64,000 nt of DNA from Haemophilus haemolyticus (GCF_003493605.1 NZ_QQKA01000006.1:1-64000), one strand, 5' to 3'; positions 36,684-46,829 are shown, numbered from the stretch's first letter. Translations and numbers: made by a program. Notes: generated by a model from the letters alone, not told the origin.

Positions 36684-37640
36684 ATGTCGGATAATCAACA
36701 AAATTTACGTCTGACGGCGAGAGTGGGCTATGAAGCACACTTTTCATGGTCGTATTTAAAGCCTCAATATTGGGGAATTTGGCTCGGTATTTTCTTTTTA
36801 TTGTTGTTAGCATTCGTGCCTTTTCGTCTGCGTGATAACTTGGCGGGAAAATTAGGTATTTGGATTGGGCATAAAGCAAAGAAACAGCGTACGCGTGCAC
36901 AAACTAATTTGCAATATTGCTTCCCTCATTGGACTGAACAACAACGTGAGCAAGTCATAGATAAAATGTTTGCGGTTGTTGCACAAGTTATGTTTGGCAT
37001 TGGTGAGATTGCTATTTGTTCAAAGAAACATTTGCAAAAACGTAGCGAATTTATCGGTCTTGAACATATCGAACAGGCAAAAGCTGAAGGCAAGAATATT
37101 ATTCTTATGGTGCCACATGGCTGGGCGATTGATGCCTCAGGCATTATTTTGCACACTCGAGGCATGCCAATGACTTCTATGTATAATCCTCACCGTAATC
37201 CATTGGTAGATTGGCTTTGGACGATTACACGCCAACGTTTCGGCGGAAAAATGCATGCTCGCCAAAATGGTATTAAACCTTTTTTAAATCATATTCGTAA
37301 AGGCGAAATGGGTTATTACTTACCCGATGAAGATTTTGGTGCGGAGCAAAGCGTATTTGTTGATTTCTTTGGAACTTATAAAGCGACATTGCCGGGATTA
37401 AATAAAATGGCAAAACTTTCTAAAGCCGTTGTTATTCCAATGTTTCCTCGTTATAACGCTGAGGCTGGCAAATATGAAATGGAAATTCATCCAGCAATGA
37501 ATTTAAGTGATGATCCTGAACAATCAGCCCGAGCAATGAACGAAGAAATAGAATCTTTTGTTACGCCAGCACCAGAGCAATATGTTTGGATTTTGCAACT
37601 ATTGCGTACAAGGAAGGACGGCGAAGATCTTTATGATTAA
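36684..37640 (+). CDS. lpxM: lipid A late acyltransferase (LpxM/MsbB type)
   Basis: A 318-aa inner-membrane enzyme that adds a myristoyl group to the lipid A precursor. It has an N-terminal membrane anchor (YWGIWLGIFFLLLLAFVPF), the catalytic HX4D motif in VPHGWAID near 138-143, and GEMGYYLPDEDFG downstream. H. influenzae has two such enzymes (htrB and msbB), and this one resembles MsbB in its QQNLRLTARVGYEAHFSWSY N-terminus. Discrimination from LpxL is by memory of sequence. An uptake core lies 28 nt upstream. Confidence 0.9.
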   Translation: MSDNQQNLRLTARVGYEAHFSWSYLKPQYWGIWLGIFFLLLLAFVPFRLRDNLAGKLGIWIGHKAKKQRTRAQTNLQYCFPHWTEQQREQVIDKMFAVVAQVMFGIGEIAICSKKHLQKRSEFIGLEHIEQAKAEGKNIILMVPHGWAIDASGIILHTRGMPMTSMYNPHRNPLVDWLWTITRQRFGGKMHARQNGIKPFLNHIRKGEMGYYLPDEDFGAEQSVFVDFFGTYKATLPGLNKMAKLSKAVVIPMFPRYNAEAGKYEMEIHPAMNLSDDPEQSARAMNEEIESFVTPAPEQYVWILQLLRTRKDGEDLYD

Positions 37641-37697
37641 GAATAGGGTTTGAAAATCATATTCTCGAAAACGGATATTCAATAAGGTAAATAAGAA

Positions 37698-38738
37698 ATG
37701 AAAGAAAAAATTCGGCTGACACAATACAGCCATGGTGCAGGTTGAGGCTGTAAAATTTCGCCTAAGGTGTTAGGGACAATTTTACATTCAGAACTGGAAA
37801 AATTTTATGATCCAAATTTGCTCGTTGGCAATGAAACTGCTGACGATGCAGCGGTGTATGATCTTGGTAATGGAACTGCAATTATCAGTACCACAGACTT
37901 TTTCATGCCGATTGTGGATGATCCTTTTGATTTCGGACGAATTGCCGCGACCAATGCCATCAGTGATATTTTTGCTATGGGCGGTAAGCCGATTATGGGA
38001 ATCGCCATTTTAGGTTTTCCAACCAATGTATTACCTGCAGAAGTTGCACAGAAAATTGTTGATGGCGGTCGCTTTGCTTGCCATCAAGCGGGGATTGCTT
38101 TGGCGGGAGGGCATTCCATTGATTCGCCTGAACCTATTTTTGGTTTAGCCGTGACAGGCGTGATTGACACTGAAAAAGTGAAACGTAATGCGTCTGCAAA
38201 ATCAGGTTGTAAGCTTTATATGACAAAACCGCTTGGTATTGGTATTTTGACGACGGCGGAGAAAAAAGGAAAACTAAAACCAGAACATCAAGGTTTAGCT
38301 ACTGCCGCCATGTGCCAAATGAATTCCATTGGCAGCCAATTTTCCCAAGTGGATGGCGTCACCGCAATGACGGATGTCACAGGATTTGGTTTACTTGGTC
38401 ATTTAATTGAAATCTGTGAAGGTTCAAATCTAAGTGCGGTGATTTTTCCCGATAAAATTAAAACCTTGGACGGTGTAAAAGATTATATTGCGCAAGGTTG
38501 CGTACCTGGTGGAACAGGGCGTAATTTTGAAAGTTATGGGCATAAAGTGGGTGCATTAACGGAAGAACAAAAAGCGATTTTGTGTGATCCTCAAACATCA
38601 GGCGGTTTATTAGTGGCAGTTGAGCCTAATAGCGTTCAAACCGTGATTGACATAGCCAAAGATGCGGGCATTGATTTATATGAAGTGGGTGAATTAAACC
38701 CTAAATCAGAATCCGATGTTGTCGTTGAAATAGCTTAA
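37698..38738 (+). CDS. selD: selenide, water dikinase SelD, itself a selenoprotein
   Basis: A 346-residue protein if UGA at 37743-37745 (codon 16) is read as selenocysteine: SHGAG-Sec-GCKISP, where E. coli has Cys17. Without recoding, only the fragment from 37767 would appear. SelD makes selenophosphate from selenide and ATP for Sec-tRNA and selenouridine. The glycine-rich N-terminal Sec/Cys region, [19 protein letters not shown] and [14 protein letters not shown] are diagnostic. A hairpin matching a bacterial SECIS lies directly behind the UGA. It is convergent with serS. Confidence 0.96.
37743..37785 (+). promoter_or_regulatory. bacterial SECIS element in selD
   Basis: Beginning at the UGA codon, a lower stem GTAAAATT / AATTTTAC (37750-37757 with 37778-37785) and an upper stem CCTAA / TTAGG with loop GGTG (37761-37774) form a hairpin at the distance expected for SelB binding. 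Both stems are perfect. Confidence 0.85.
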
Positions 38739-38739
38739 T

Positions 38740-38776
38740 AAAAAAGCGTGGAAATTTTAAAATCCACGCTTTTTTA
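38740..38776. terminator. bidirectional terminator between selD and serS
   Basis: AAAAAAGCGTGGA / TCCACGCTTTTTT with a 10-nt loop and T-runs on both strands, between convergent genes. Confidence 0.92.
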
Positions 38777-38789
38777 TTTTATAGAAGGA

Positions 38790-40088
<1,299 letters not shown>

Positions 40089-40250
40089 TTACTTTTTTCG
40101 TTGAAATGAAAATGACTTTATTCTAGCGTGCTTTATTCAAATAAACCAGTTAAAAGCCAAGGGAAAAGCGAGATTCTGAAAATAAAGCAAAAATAAACCG
40201 CACTTTGTGTTAGAATCCACGCTCCATTTAGTCTGAATTTTAGGTAAATT

Positions 40251-41015
40251 ATGAGAAAATTTATTCTTTCTTTTCTGTTTATGCTTATCGGTGGTGGACT
40301 TGGTTTTGCAGGGGCGCATTTTCACCCGACAAAATGGCAGGTTAGCGCGCAATTTGAAGCGCCAAAAATGAATGAATTAGGTAATTATTTTTCTCTTTTT
40401 TCTACGTACAGTTTAGTTAGCGGTGATGCTGATGCCGTTGATATGGTAAAAATTGAGCGTAAGGCGACAGATTCTGCGTATCATGAATTTACAAAAATTC
40501 TTAATTCATCCGCTCAATTAATGGCTTTTTTAAATCAATCTGATTTTGTGAAAGCGAGAGCTAAAGTTGAAAATCAAACCGTTCAGCAAATTGCCTCGCA
40601 CTTTAAATTTTCCCAAGAAAATAATCTTGATCAATTCATCCTGTCTTCTTTTGATCGTGAAGAAGTGGATCAACTTTTTGTGGAATACATTCGTTATGTG
40701 AATAATCAAGCGCGCCAAACATTAAATAATGAATTGATTACAAAATGGAAATCTTTATTTGAACAAGTGAAAAATGCGGCGGACGCTAAAATTGACGTTT
40801 CTTGGGAAAACAAATTGAAAATGATGCAATCTGTTCAACCGTTAGATAATAATTTGGTGGCGTTCCATTTTGTTCAACAGCCTAATCTTGTAATGGCAGA
40901 GAAACCTTATGTTATTTCAACGGGTATTGGTGCCGGCTTTGGAATTATTCTTAGTTTGTTAGCTATGCTGGTTTTAGGTGCAGGAAGAAATAAAAAGGTA
41001 AATGAGCAAAAATAA
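40251..41015 (+). CDS. Wzz-like chain-length determinant family protein
   Basis: A 254-aa protein with two membrane helices (FILSFLFMLIGGGLGFAG near 4-21 and a C-terminal VISTGIGAGFGIILSLLAML near 222-245) and a mostly helical periplasmic region. This is the layout of polysaccharide co-polymerases of the Wzz family. It is shorter than most Wzz proteins (about 325 aa) and has no kinase domain. No glycosyltransferase or polymerase genes are adjacent, so the polysaccharide is unknown. An uptake core (ACCGCACTTT near 40198) and TAGAAT lie just upstream. Confidence 0.65.
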   Translation: MRKFILSFLFMLIGGGLGFAGAHFHPTKWQVSAQFEAPKMNELGNYFSLFSTYSLVSGDADAVDMVKIERKATDSAYHEFTKILNSSAQLMAFLNQSDFVKARAKVENQTVQQIASHFKFSQENNLDQFILSSFDREEVDQLFVEYIRYVNNQARQTLNNELITKWKSLFEQVKNAADAKIDVSWENKLKMMQSVQPLDNNLVAFHFVQQPNLVMAEKPYVISTGIGAGFGIILSLLAMLVLGAGRNKKVNEQK

Positions 41016-41129
41016 TTCGTTCAGAATAAATTTTTGTGATCGCGGTCAAATTTTTAAAATTGAATTTTGTTTCTTTGTAAAGAAAAGCGTAAACTCAAGA
41101 TCGATTTTAACTAACACAGGAGCGATTTT

Positions 41130-41348
41130 ATGTTTCCAGAATACAGGGAATTAATCACCAAACTTAAAAGTAATGATGCTTATTTCGATCGTCTTTTTGA
41201 AAAGCATAACGAATTAGATCATGAAATTAAGAACATGCAGGAAAACATTCAGCTCGCTACTCATATGGAAATTGAGGCTTTGAAAAAAGAAAAATTACGG
41301 ATTAAAGATGAGCTTTATGAATATCTCAAGAAAAAATCACAAGAATAG
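41130..41348 (+). CDS. ydcH: YdcH/DUF465 small coiled-coil protein
   Basis: A 72-aa soluble protein, entirely alpha-helical and highly charged, with the family pattern LITKLKSNDAYFDRLFEKHN, ELDHEIKNMQ and LKKEKLRIKDELYEYLKK. Such proteins are common in proteobacteria, and the function is unknown. RBS AGGAGCG. It is followed directly by a strong terminator. Confidence 0.9.
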   Translation: MFPEYRELITKLKSNDAYFDRLFEKHNELDHEIKNMQENIQLATHMEIEALKKEKLRIKDELYEYLKKKSQE

Positions 41349-41350
41349 TA

Positions 41351-41375
41351 AAAAACCGGCTGATGCCGGTTTTTT
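41351..41375. terminator. terminator of ydcH, usable from both sides
   Basis: AAAAACCGGC-TGAT-GCCGGTTTTT followed by TT. It also lies just after the stop of the minus-strand yjjB-like gene. Confidence 0.92.
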
Positions 41376-41393
41376 TGTTGAACTATTTTAGTG

Positions 41394-41873
41394 TCACACC
41401 ACAGGTTTTTGTCGATAAAACAATAAGCCCGGTAAAGCTAATCCAAATACTATTGCGCCTAGGATAAAACTGGTATTAATAAAGGAACTAATCATTTGTT
41501 CAAATAACGCATCAGAAAAGCCGAAATGATGAATTTGTACCATTGAAATCATTGCTTTATAAGCATGAACACCGGGAATCATCGGGATAATTGCGGCAAC
41601 GGTGAAGGCTTTGGGATGGGCTAAATAACGATGGGAAAGATGCACGCCTAAAAATCCAATCACGCAAGTGGCAAAGAAGGTGGCAAATACAATAGGCATA
41701 TTAATATGCAGTAATAATGTGCGTGTCACATGCCCAAGTGCGGCTAAAATTGCGCAATATTTTAAGGCTTTTGGCGGCACATTAAATACTAACGCAAAGC
41801 CCACTGCTGGAATTGCGGCAAATAACATATCATCGAGTAATTTCAAGATAAATATTGTGATATCTAATAACAT
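41394..41873 (-). CDS. yjjB: ThrE-type exporter, C-terminal half protein (YjjB-like)
   Basis: A 159-aa membrane protein with about four helices, containing AIPAVGFALVFNVPPKALKY and AIIPMIPGVHAYKAM, typical of the ThrE_2 domain. In E. coli YjjB works with YjjP, and the pair has been linked to succinate export. The larger ThrE family exports threonine and serine. Its start lies 1 nt after the stop codon of the yjjP-like gene, so they form one unit encoding a split transporter. Confidence 0.88.
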   Translation of the reverse strand: MLLDITIFILKLLDDMLFAAIPAVGFALVFNVPPKALKYCAILAALGHVTRTLLLHINMPIVFATFFATCVIGFLGVHLSHRYLAHPKAFTVAAIIPMIPGVHAYKAMISMVQIHHFGFSDALFEQMISSFINTSFILGAIVFGLALPGLLFYRQKPVV

Positions 41874-41874
41874 T

Positions 41875-42645
41875 TTAATGCCCCCAAGTTGTAATATGTA
41901 ATAGGCTTAACGCGAATACAATACCAAGACATGCGCCAAAAGTGAGAATAGTGGCAATCGTCCAACGGCCTAATCCCATATTCACATAACCTTTTAATAT
42001 ATCCGCCAAAGAATTAATCAGAGGAAACCCTGGCACCAGTAATAAAACACTAGACGCTAAAGCAATTTGAGGATCATTACCTAAGTTATATTTCAAGCTC
42101 ACGCCAGAAATCAGTGAGGCGACAAAAGAGGTGATGGAAAAGACGATAAGGGGATTATAGTGCCGTTTAGAAAATTCTTGTCGCACAAACATTGCAATGG
42201 CTGCCGCGACAAAGGTGATGCCACAAATCACCCAGTCTCCACCCGATAAATGGGCGAATGCTGCACAAGATAAGCCAATCATAAACACCACTAACCATCG
42301 GTTATATTTAAGCGGTTTTAATTGATCCAGTTTTCTTTGTGCGATTTCTAAGTCATACAAATGATGTTCAACAGCAATCACAATGCGCTGAACATCAGTA
42401 ACCATTTGCATATTAATGCCTTTATCCGTATTTTTTCGTGCGGTGGTGATGCAATGATTATCTGATAAGGTCGTCAGCACAACCGCGTTTGCCGTGAGCG
42501 CACATTCCACACTTTCTACACCAAGTGCTACGCCTAAACGCTGCGCCATTTGCACCACCACAGTACTTTCTGCCCCATGTTGTAACAAGAGCAGTGCCGT
42601 TTGTACGCACACGCGAGTCACCGCCCGTTGATATTCGTGCTCCAT
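41875..42645 (-). CDS. yjjP: ThrE-type exporter, N-terminal half protein (YjjP-like)
   Basis: A 256-aa protein: a soluble N-terminal helical part (VCVQTALLLLQHGAESTVV, ALGVESVECALTANAVVLT) and about five membrane helices (from about 120). PLIVFSITSFVASLISGVSL and LLVPGFPLINSLADILKGYV are conserved ThrE features. It should form a heteromeric carrier with the YjjB-like protein. The start is in ATATGGAG without a strong SD. Confidence 0.88.
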   Translation of the reverse strand: MEHEYQRAVTRVCVQTALLLLQHGAESTVVVQMAQRLGVALGVESVECALTANAVVLTTLSDNHCITTARKNTDKGINMQMVTDVQRIVIAVEHHLYDLEIAQRKLDQLKPLKYNRWLVVFMIGLSCAAFAHLSGGDWVICGITFVAAAIAMFVRQEFSKRHYNPLIVFSITSFVASLISGVSLKYNLGNDPQIALASSVLLLVPGFPLINSLADILKGYVNMGLGRWTIATILTFGACLGIVFALSLLHITTWGH

Positions 42646-42716
42646 ATCTTTCTTCTTCTATCAAAATATACCTAGAAAGGATTATAAAAATCTTTTCTAA
42701 AAAATGCGCAAAAAAG

Positions 42717-42751
42717 AACCGCACTTGTGATCCAAGTCAAAAGTGCGGTTC
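42717..42751. terminator. inverted uptake-core pair serving as terminator of the CorC-like gene
   Basis: GAACCGCACTT / AAGTGCGGTTC with a 13-nt loop, 22 nt after the stop of the minus-strand gene. Confidence 0.8.
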
Positions 42752-42772
42752 AATTTGTCTGGGTTTTTATGA

Positions 42773-44035
42773 TTAAAGTTTGACTACTTTCGCTTGTTTA
42801 ATCATATTATCGCCCACTTCAAGAATGGTAATTTGCAAGCCATCAATTTCGCAAACCGTGCCTTCATCGGGAATTTCTTCTAAGTGTTCGAGGATTAAAC
42901 CATTAAACGTGCGGGCATCTTCGGTATCCAATTCCCAGTTAAACATTTTGTTGAGATCGCGTAGGTTGGCAGAGCCATCGATAATCATGGAACCATCGGA
43001 TTGTTGAGTTACTTCCTCGTCAATGCTTGGGGCGGTGGAAGTGGTAAAATCACCAACGATTTCTTCTAAAATATCTTCCAACGTCACAAGTCCTTTAATA
43101 TCGCCATATTCATCTACAACTAAGCCAATGCGTTCTTTATTTGCACGGAAATTCGCAAGTTGCGTTTTTAATGGCGTGCTTTCAGGAATGAAATACACTT
43201 CATCTGCGGCACGAATTAAGGTTTCTTTGGTAAATTCATTTTTTTCAAGCAGTAAGCGGAATGCTTCACGCACGCGCAAAATGCCAAGCACTTGTTCATC
43301 AAGGCTGCCTTTGTAAAGCACCACGCGGTTATGTGCCGCATGATTGAGCTGGCGCATAATGGCTTTCCAGTCATCATCAATATCAATGCCGCCAATTTCG
43401 TTACGTGGAACCATAATGTCATCAACGGTGACGGTTTCCATATCTAAAATAGAGAGCAACATTTGTGGATGTTGTTCATCAGGTGTGGCTTCGCCTGCTT
43501 CTGATACGATACTACGAAGTTCCTCACGGCTAATTACTTGTTTTTGCATATCGGGTTTTAATCCCACCAAATGCATTAATGATTTGGTAAAAATATTCAT
43601 CAACCAAACTAACGGATAGAAGATTTTAAGTAATACCGTCAAAATATGGCTGGAAATGAAACCGACTTTTTCCGCGTGCATCGCTGCCACCGTTTTAGGG
43701 AAAATTTCAGAAAAGACAAGCATCACGAAAGTGAGCAAACCTGTTGCAATCGCCACACCTGCATCACCGTATAAACGCATACCAATCATGGTCGCAATTG
43801 CCGATGCGCTGATATTCACAAGGTTATTAAAAATAAGAATAAAGCTTAATAAGGTATCCGGCTTTTCTAGCAGCTTTTCTGCTTTTTGTGCGCCTTTATT
43901 GCCTTGTTCAGATAGAAAACGAAGACGATATTTATTGAGAGAGAGTAGTCCGGTTTCTGAGCCAGAAAAATATGCAGATAAAACTAAACAGATAATGAGA
44001 ATAATAAATAAAGTACTAAGGGGAATACTGTCCAA
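42773..44035 (-). CDS. CNNM/CorC-type membrane protein (YfjD-like), TTG start
   Basis: A 420-aa protein: DUF21 membrane domain (about 1-190, with SAYFSGSETGLLSLNKYRLR), two CBS domains (about 205-325, with DDIMVPRNEIGGIDIDDDWK and RIGLVVDEYGDIKGLVTLED) and a C-terminal CorC_HlyC domain. Family members transport or regulate Mg2+ and Co2+. The best start is TTG at 44035, with AAGGA seven bases upstream and alignment to the E. coli YfjD start; an upstream TTG at 44065 has no such support. It is divergent from ffh. Confidence 0.9.
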   Translation of the reverse strand: MDSIPLSTLFIILIICLVLSAYFSGSETGLLSLNKYRLRFLSEQGNKGAQKAEKLLEKPDTLLSFILIFNNLVNISASAIATMIGMRLYGDAGVAIATGLLTFVMLVFSEIFPKTVAAMHAEKVGFISSHILTVLLKIFYPLVWLMNIFTKSLMHLVGLKPDMQKQVISREELRSIVSEAGEATPDEQHPQMLLSILDMETVTVDDIMVPRNEIGGIDIDDDWKAIMRQLNHAAHNRVVLYKGSLDEQVLGILRVREAFRLLLEKNEFTKETLIRAADEVYFIPESTPLKTQLANFRANKERIGLVVDEYGDIKGLVTLEDILEEIVGDFTTSTAPSIDEEVTQQSDGSMIIDGSANLRDLNKMFNWELDTEDARTFNGLILEHLEEIPDEGTVCEIDGLQITILEVGDNMIKQAKVVKL

Positions 44036-44063
44036 GGGAAAATCCTTTTGTTTGTTAATCAAC

Positions 44064-44095
44064 AAAAAGTGCGGTCATTTTTCACCGCACTTTTT
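44064..44095. repeat. inverted uptake-core pair between divergent genes
   Basis: AAAAAGTGCGGT / ACCGCACTTTTT with an 8-nt loop. It has the form of a terminator but lies upstream of both the CorC-like gene and ffh. The rest of the gap up to 44270 holds two short direct repeats (CTACTCAAA plus AGCCA near 44124 and 44222) and no gene. Confidence 0.75.
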
Positions 44096-44273
44096 ACCTG
44101 TTATTTGATTTTGCTAAATCAAATGGCTACTCAAATAGCCAAGAGTGAGTAGAATGATACCCGAAATTGGCTAAATAATCATTCTTTTTCCTTATATCCT
44201 ATGCTTTCTTCATGAAATTGCCTACTCAAAAAGCCATTTTCATTTGAAATGATGAAAAACGCCTAAATTTCGG

Positions 44274-44286
44274 TATAATCAGCGCA
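44274..44286 (+). promoter_or_regulatory. ffh promoter -10 with GC-rich discriminator
   Basis: TATAAT followed by CAGCGCA, 30 nt before the start region. The same 13 bases recur upstream of yciO at 52744. No clear -35 was seen at the right distance. Confidence 0.5.
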
Positions 44287-44315
44287 ATTTTTTAAGAAAA
44301 ACAGGATTGTTAGCC

Positions 44316-45704
44316 ATGTTTGAGAATTTATCGGATCGCCTTTCCAAAACTTTACGTAATATCACAGGAAAAGGCCGTTTAACGGAAGATAATATTAAAG
44401 AAACCTTGCGCGAAGTGCGTATGGCATTACTTGAAGCCGATGTTGCTTTACCTGTGGTGCGTGAATTTATCGCAAAAGTAAAAGAAAGCGCGCTTGGGGA
44501 AGAAGTCAATAAAAGTTTAACGCCAGGGCAAGAATTCTTAAAAATCGTTCAGCGTGAGCTTGAAAAAGCCATGGGCGAAGCGAATGAGAGTTTAAACCTT
44601 GCAACCCAACCACCAGCAGTTATCTTAATGGCGGGTTTACAAGGGGCGGGTAAAACCACTAGCGTGGGTAAATTGGCAAAATTCTTGCGTGAACGCCATA
44701 AAAAGAAAGTGTTAGTAGTTTCTGCCGACGTATATCGCCCTGCTGCGATTAAGCAACTTGAAACCTTGGCTCAATCAGTAGGCGTGGATTTTTTCCCATC
44801 GGATGTTAAACAAAATCCAGTTGATATTGCTAAAACGGCACTTGCTGATGCAAAACTGAAATTCTACGATGTATTGATTGTGGATACGGCGGGTCGCTTG
44901 CACGTTGATACGGAAATGATGGACGAAATCAAGCAAGTTCATGCAGCATTAAATCCAATCGAAACCCTTTTCACCGTAGATGCGATGACTGGTCAAGATG
45001 CCGCCAATACGGCAAAAGCCTTTAATGAAGCATTGCCGCTTACAGGTGTTATTTTGACGAAAGTGGACGGTGATGCGCGTGGTGGTGCAGCGTTATCAAT
45101 TCGTCAAATCACAGGTAAACCAATCAAATTCTTGGGTGTGGGCGAGAAAACAGAAGCACTTGAGCCTTTCCATCCTGATCGTGTCGCTTCCCGTATTTTG
45201 GGCATGGGCGATATGCTTTCCCTTATCGAAGATCTTGAACGTTCTGTTGACCGTGAAAAAGCCGAAAAAATGGCGCAGAAATTCAAGAAAGGCGATGATT
45301 TTACTTTAGATGATTTTCGTGAACAGCTGATCGAAATGAAAAAAATGGGCGGCATGATGTCTATGCTTGAGAAATTACCTGGCGCAAAAAATTTGCCTGA
45401 TCACATTAAAAATCAAGTGGATGACAAAATGTTTGTCAAAATGGAAGCGATTATTAACTCCATGACCCTAAAAGAACGTGCAAACCCAGATATTATCAAA
45501 GGATCTCGCCGTCGTCGTATTGCATTAGGCTCTGGCACTCAAGTGCAAGATGTTAATAAATTACTTAAACAATTCGATGAAATGCAACGTATGATGAAGA
45601 AAATGCGTAAAGGCGGTATGGCTAAAATGATGCGTGGAATGCAAGGCTTAATGGGCGGTGGCTTAGGCGGTCTTGGCGGTTTAGGCGGAATGTTTAAACG
45701 ATAA
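44316..45704 (+). CDS. ffh: signal recognition particle GTPase Ffh
   Basis: A 462-aa protein that binds 4.5S RNA and hydrophobic signal sequences and delivers ribosomes to FtsY. It has an N domain helix bundle (RLTEDNIKETLREVRMALLE). The G domain has the P-loop GLQGAGKTTSVGK near 105-117, DTAGRLHVD and TKVDGDARGGAA. The M domain is methionine-rich, with FDEMQRMMKKMRKGGMAKM at the end. ATG 44316 matches the E. coli start; a TTG nine bases earlier is less likely. No 4.5S RNA gene was found nearby. Confidence 0.97.
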   Translation: MFENLSDRLSKTLRNITGKGRLTEDNIKETLREVRMALLEADVALPVVREFIAKVKESALGEEVNKSLTPGQEFLKIVQRELEKAMGEANESLNLATQPPAVILMAGLQGAGKTTSVGKLAKFLRERHKKKVLVVSADVYRPAAIKQLETLAQSVGVDFFPSDVKQNPVDIAKTALADAKLKFYDVLIVDTAGRLHVDTEMMDEIKQVHAALNPIETLFTVDAMTGQDAANTAKAFNEALPLTGVILTKVDGDARGGAALSIRQITGKPIKFLGVGEKTEALEPFHPDRVASRILGMGDMLSLIEDLERSVDREKAEKMAQKFKKGDDFTLDDFREQLIEMKKMGGMMSMLEKLPGAKNLPDHIKNQVDDKMFVKMEAIINSMTLKERANPDIIKGSRRRRIALGSGTQVQDVNKLLKQFDEMQRMMKKMRKGGMAKMMRGMQGLMGGGLGGLGGLGGMFKR

Positions 45705-45716
45705 TTTCAGAAGATA

Positions 45717-45755
45717 AAAGTGCGGTTAAAAAAGAGATATTTTTAACCGCACTTT
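45717..45755. terminator. inverted uptake-core terminator between ffh and nif3
   Basis: AAAAGTGCGGTTAAAAA / TTTTTAACCGCACTTTT with a 5-7-nt loop; 17-bp arms and T-runs on both strands, between convergent genes. Confidence 0.92.
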
Positions 45756-45761
45756 TGTATT

Positions 45762-46517
45762 TTACGCTGGATTATCTATATCTTTAAATTCTACATCAAA
45801 GCCATATTCTTTCGCCAACCATTCGCCTAATGCCTTGATGCCATATCGTTCTGTTGCGTGATGGCCAGCAGAGAAGAAATGTAATCCTTGCTCACGGGCA
45901 GAATGAATCGTTTGTTCTGACACTTCACCAGTAATAAATGCGTCGCAGCCTTGTTCTGCAGCAAGATCAATATAACCTTGTCCGCCACCAGTGCAGATAC
46001 CAATTTTTCGGATTAAGTGCGGTCCGTTTTCAATGCAAATTAACGGTTTTCGATTTAACACTTTTTCTATTTTTTCTGCAAATTTTTCACCTGTCATCGG
46101 TTCTTTTAATTCGCCCCAAACAGGAATACTCACAGCGCCTTTTTCTAATGGTTGTAAATTTTCAATGTCTAGCAGTTTGGCTAATTGCGCATTGTTGCCT
46201 AATTTTGGGTGGACATCTAATGGCAAATGATAGCCATATAAATTAATGTCGTTCACTAAAAGTGCTTTAATTCGCTTGCCTTTCATTCCTCGAATACAAG
46301 GGTTTTCACTTTTCCAAAAATAGCCGTGATGAACCAAAATAGCATCGGCATTTTGACTGATTGCGTAATCAATTAGAGCCTGACTCGCCGTTACGCCAGT
46401 AATGATTTTTTTGATTTCTGTTTTACCTTCGACTTGTAAGCCGTTGGGCGCATAGTCATTGATTTTATCAGAAGAAAGTTTTTGGTTAATGATTTGTTCA
46501 AGTTCAAGATTATTCAT
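45762..46517 (-). CDS. NIF3-family protein (YbgI-like)
   Basis: A 251-aa dinuclear-metal protein of the NIF3/GTP cyclohydrolase I type 2 family. Metal ligands are visible in LVHHGYFWK (two His, near 62-70), GYHLPLDVHP (near 97-106) and the C-terminal FFSAGHHATERYG (near 213-225). It is close to E. coli YbgI, including ITGEVSEQTIHSAREQGLHF. The molecular function is unsettled. I placed the start at ATG 46517 by alignment; a longer frame to 46607 would run through a terminator hairpin. A structured leader lies upstream. Confidence 0.9.
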   Translation of the reverse strand: MNNLELEQIINQKLSSDKINDYAPNGLQVEGKTEIKKIITGVTASQALIDYAISQNADAILVHHGYFWKSENPCIRGMKGKRIKALLVNDINLYGYHLPLDVHPKLGNNAQLAKLLDIENLQPLEKGAVSIPVWGELKEPMTGEKFAEKIEKVLNRKPLICIENGPHLIRKIGICTGGGQGYIDLAAEQGCDAFITGEVSEQTIHSAREQGLHFFSAGHHATERYGIKALGEWLAKEYGFDVEFKDIDNPA

Positions 46518-46562
46518 AATAGATCGTTGATTGGAAAAAGTTGGGATATGGTACAAAATTCC

Positions 46563-46648
46563 AAAAAAAATGGCTAGTGCGAAGGAGTGGGGGAATGCAC
46601 TAGCCAAGTTTCATTACTATTAAATTACTATCTAGTATCTAAAACAGG
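46563..46648 (-). ncRNA. candidate small RNA or attenuating leader with anti-SD loop
   Basis: A promoter on the minus strand (TTGATC 46675-46680, 16-nt spacer, TATAAT at 46653-46658) would start RNA near 46646. After about 40 nt of AU-rich sequence comes a perfect 10-bp stem TGGCTAGTGC / GCACTAGCCA (46571-46580 with 46597-46606) and eight U, a strong terminator. The 16-nt loop is ATTCCCCCACTCCTTC, C-rich and complementary to SD sequences (AAGGAG). The transcript would be about 84 nt. Because nif3 starts 46 nt further on, it could also be a nif3 attenuator. I do not recognise a known RNA. Confidence 0.5.
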
Positions 46649-46652
46649 ATTC

Positions 46653-46680
46653 ATTATATACATAAATTTATAGCGATCAA
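46653..46680 (-). promoter_or_regulatory. promoter of the candidate small RNA
   Basis: -35 TTGATC (46675-46680) and consensus -10 TATAAT (46653-46658) on the minus strand with 16-nt spacing. Confidence 0.55.
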
Positions 46681-46829
46681 GAGGTAATAAGAAATTTTTT
46701 ATTTTATTTAAAGTACGGTTTAAATTTCTTGTGTTTTTAATAGTTCAATAAGTCAAATTTGTCAGCAAAGAAGGGAAGTTTGGCTTTGGTGAGAGGTGTT
46801 AATGATGGCAAAGAAAGCAAAATATTTCG

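Noticed and set aside
44100-44306. 4.5S RNA gene next to ffh
   Set aside because: No GGAAG/GNAR tetraloop-type helix or terminator matching ffs was visible in the gap.
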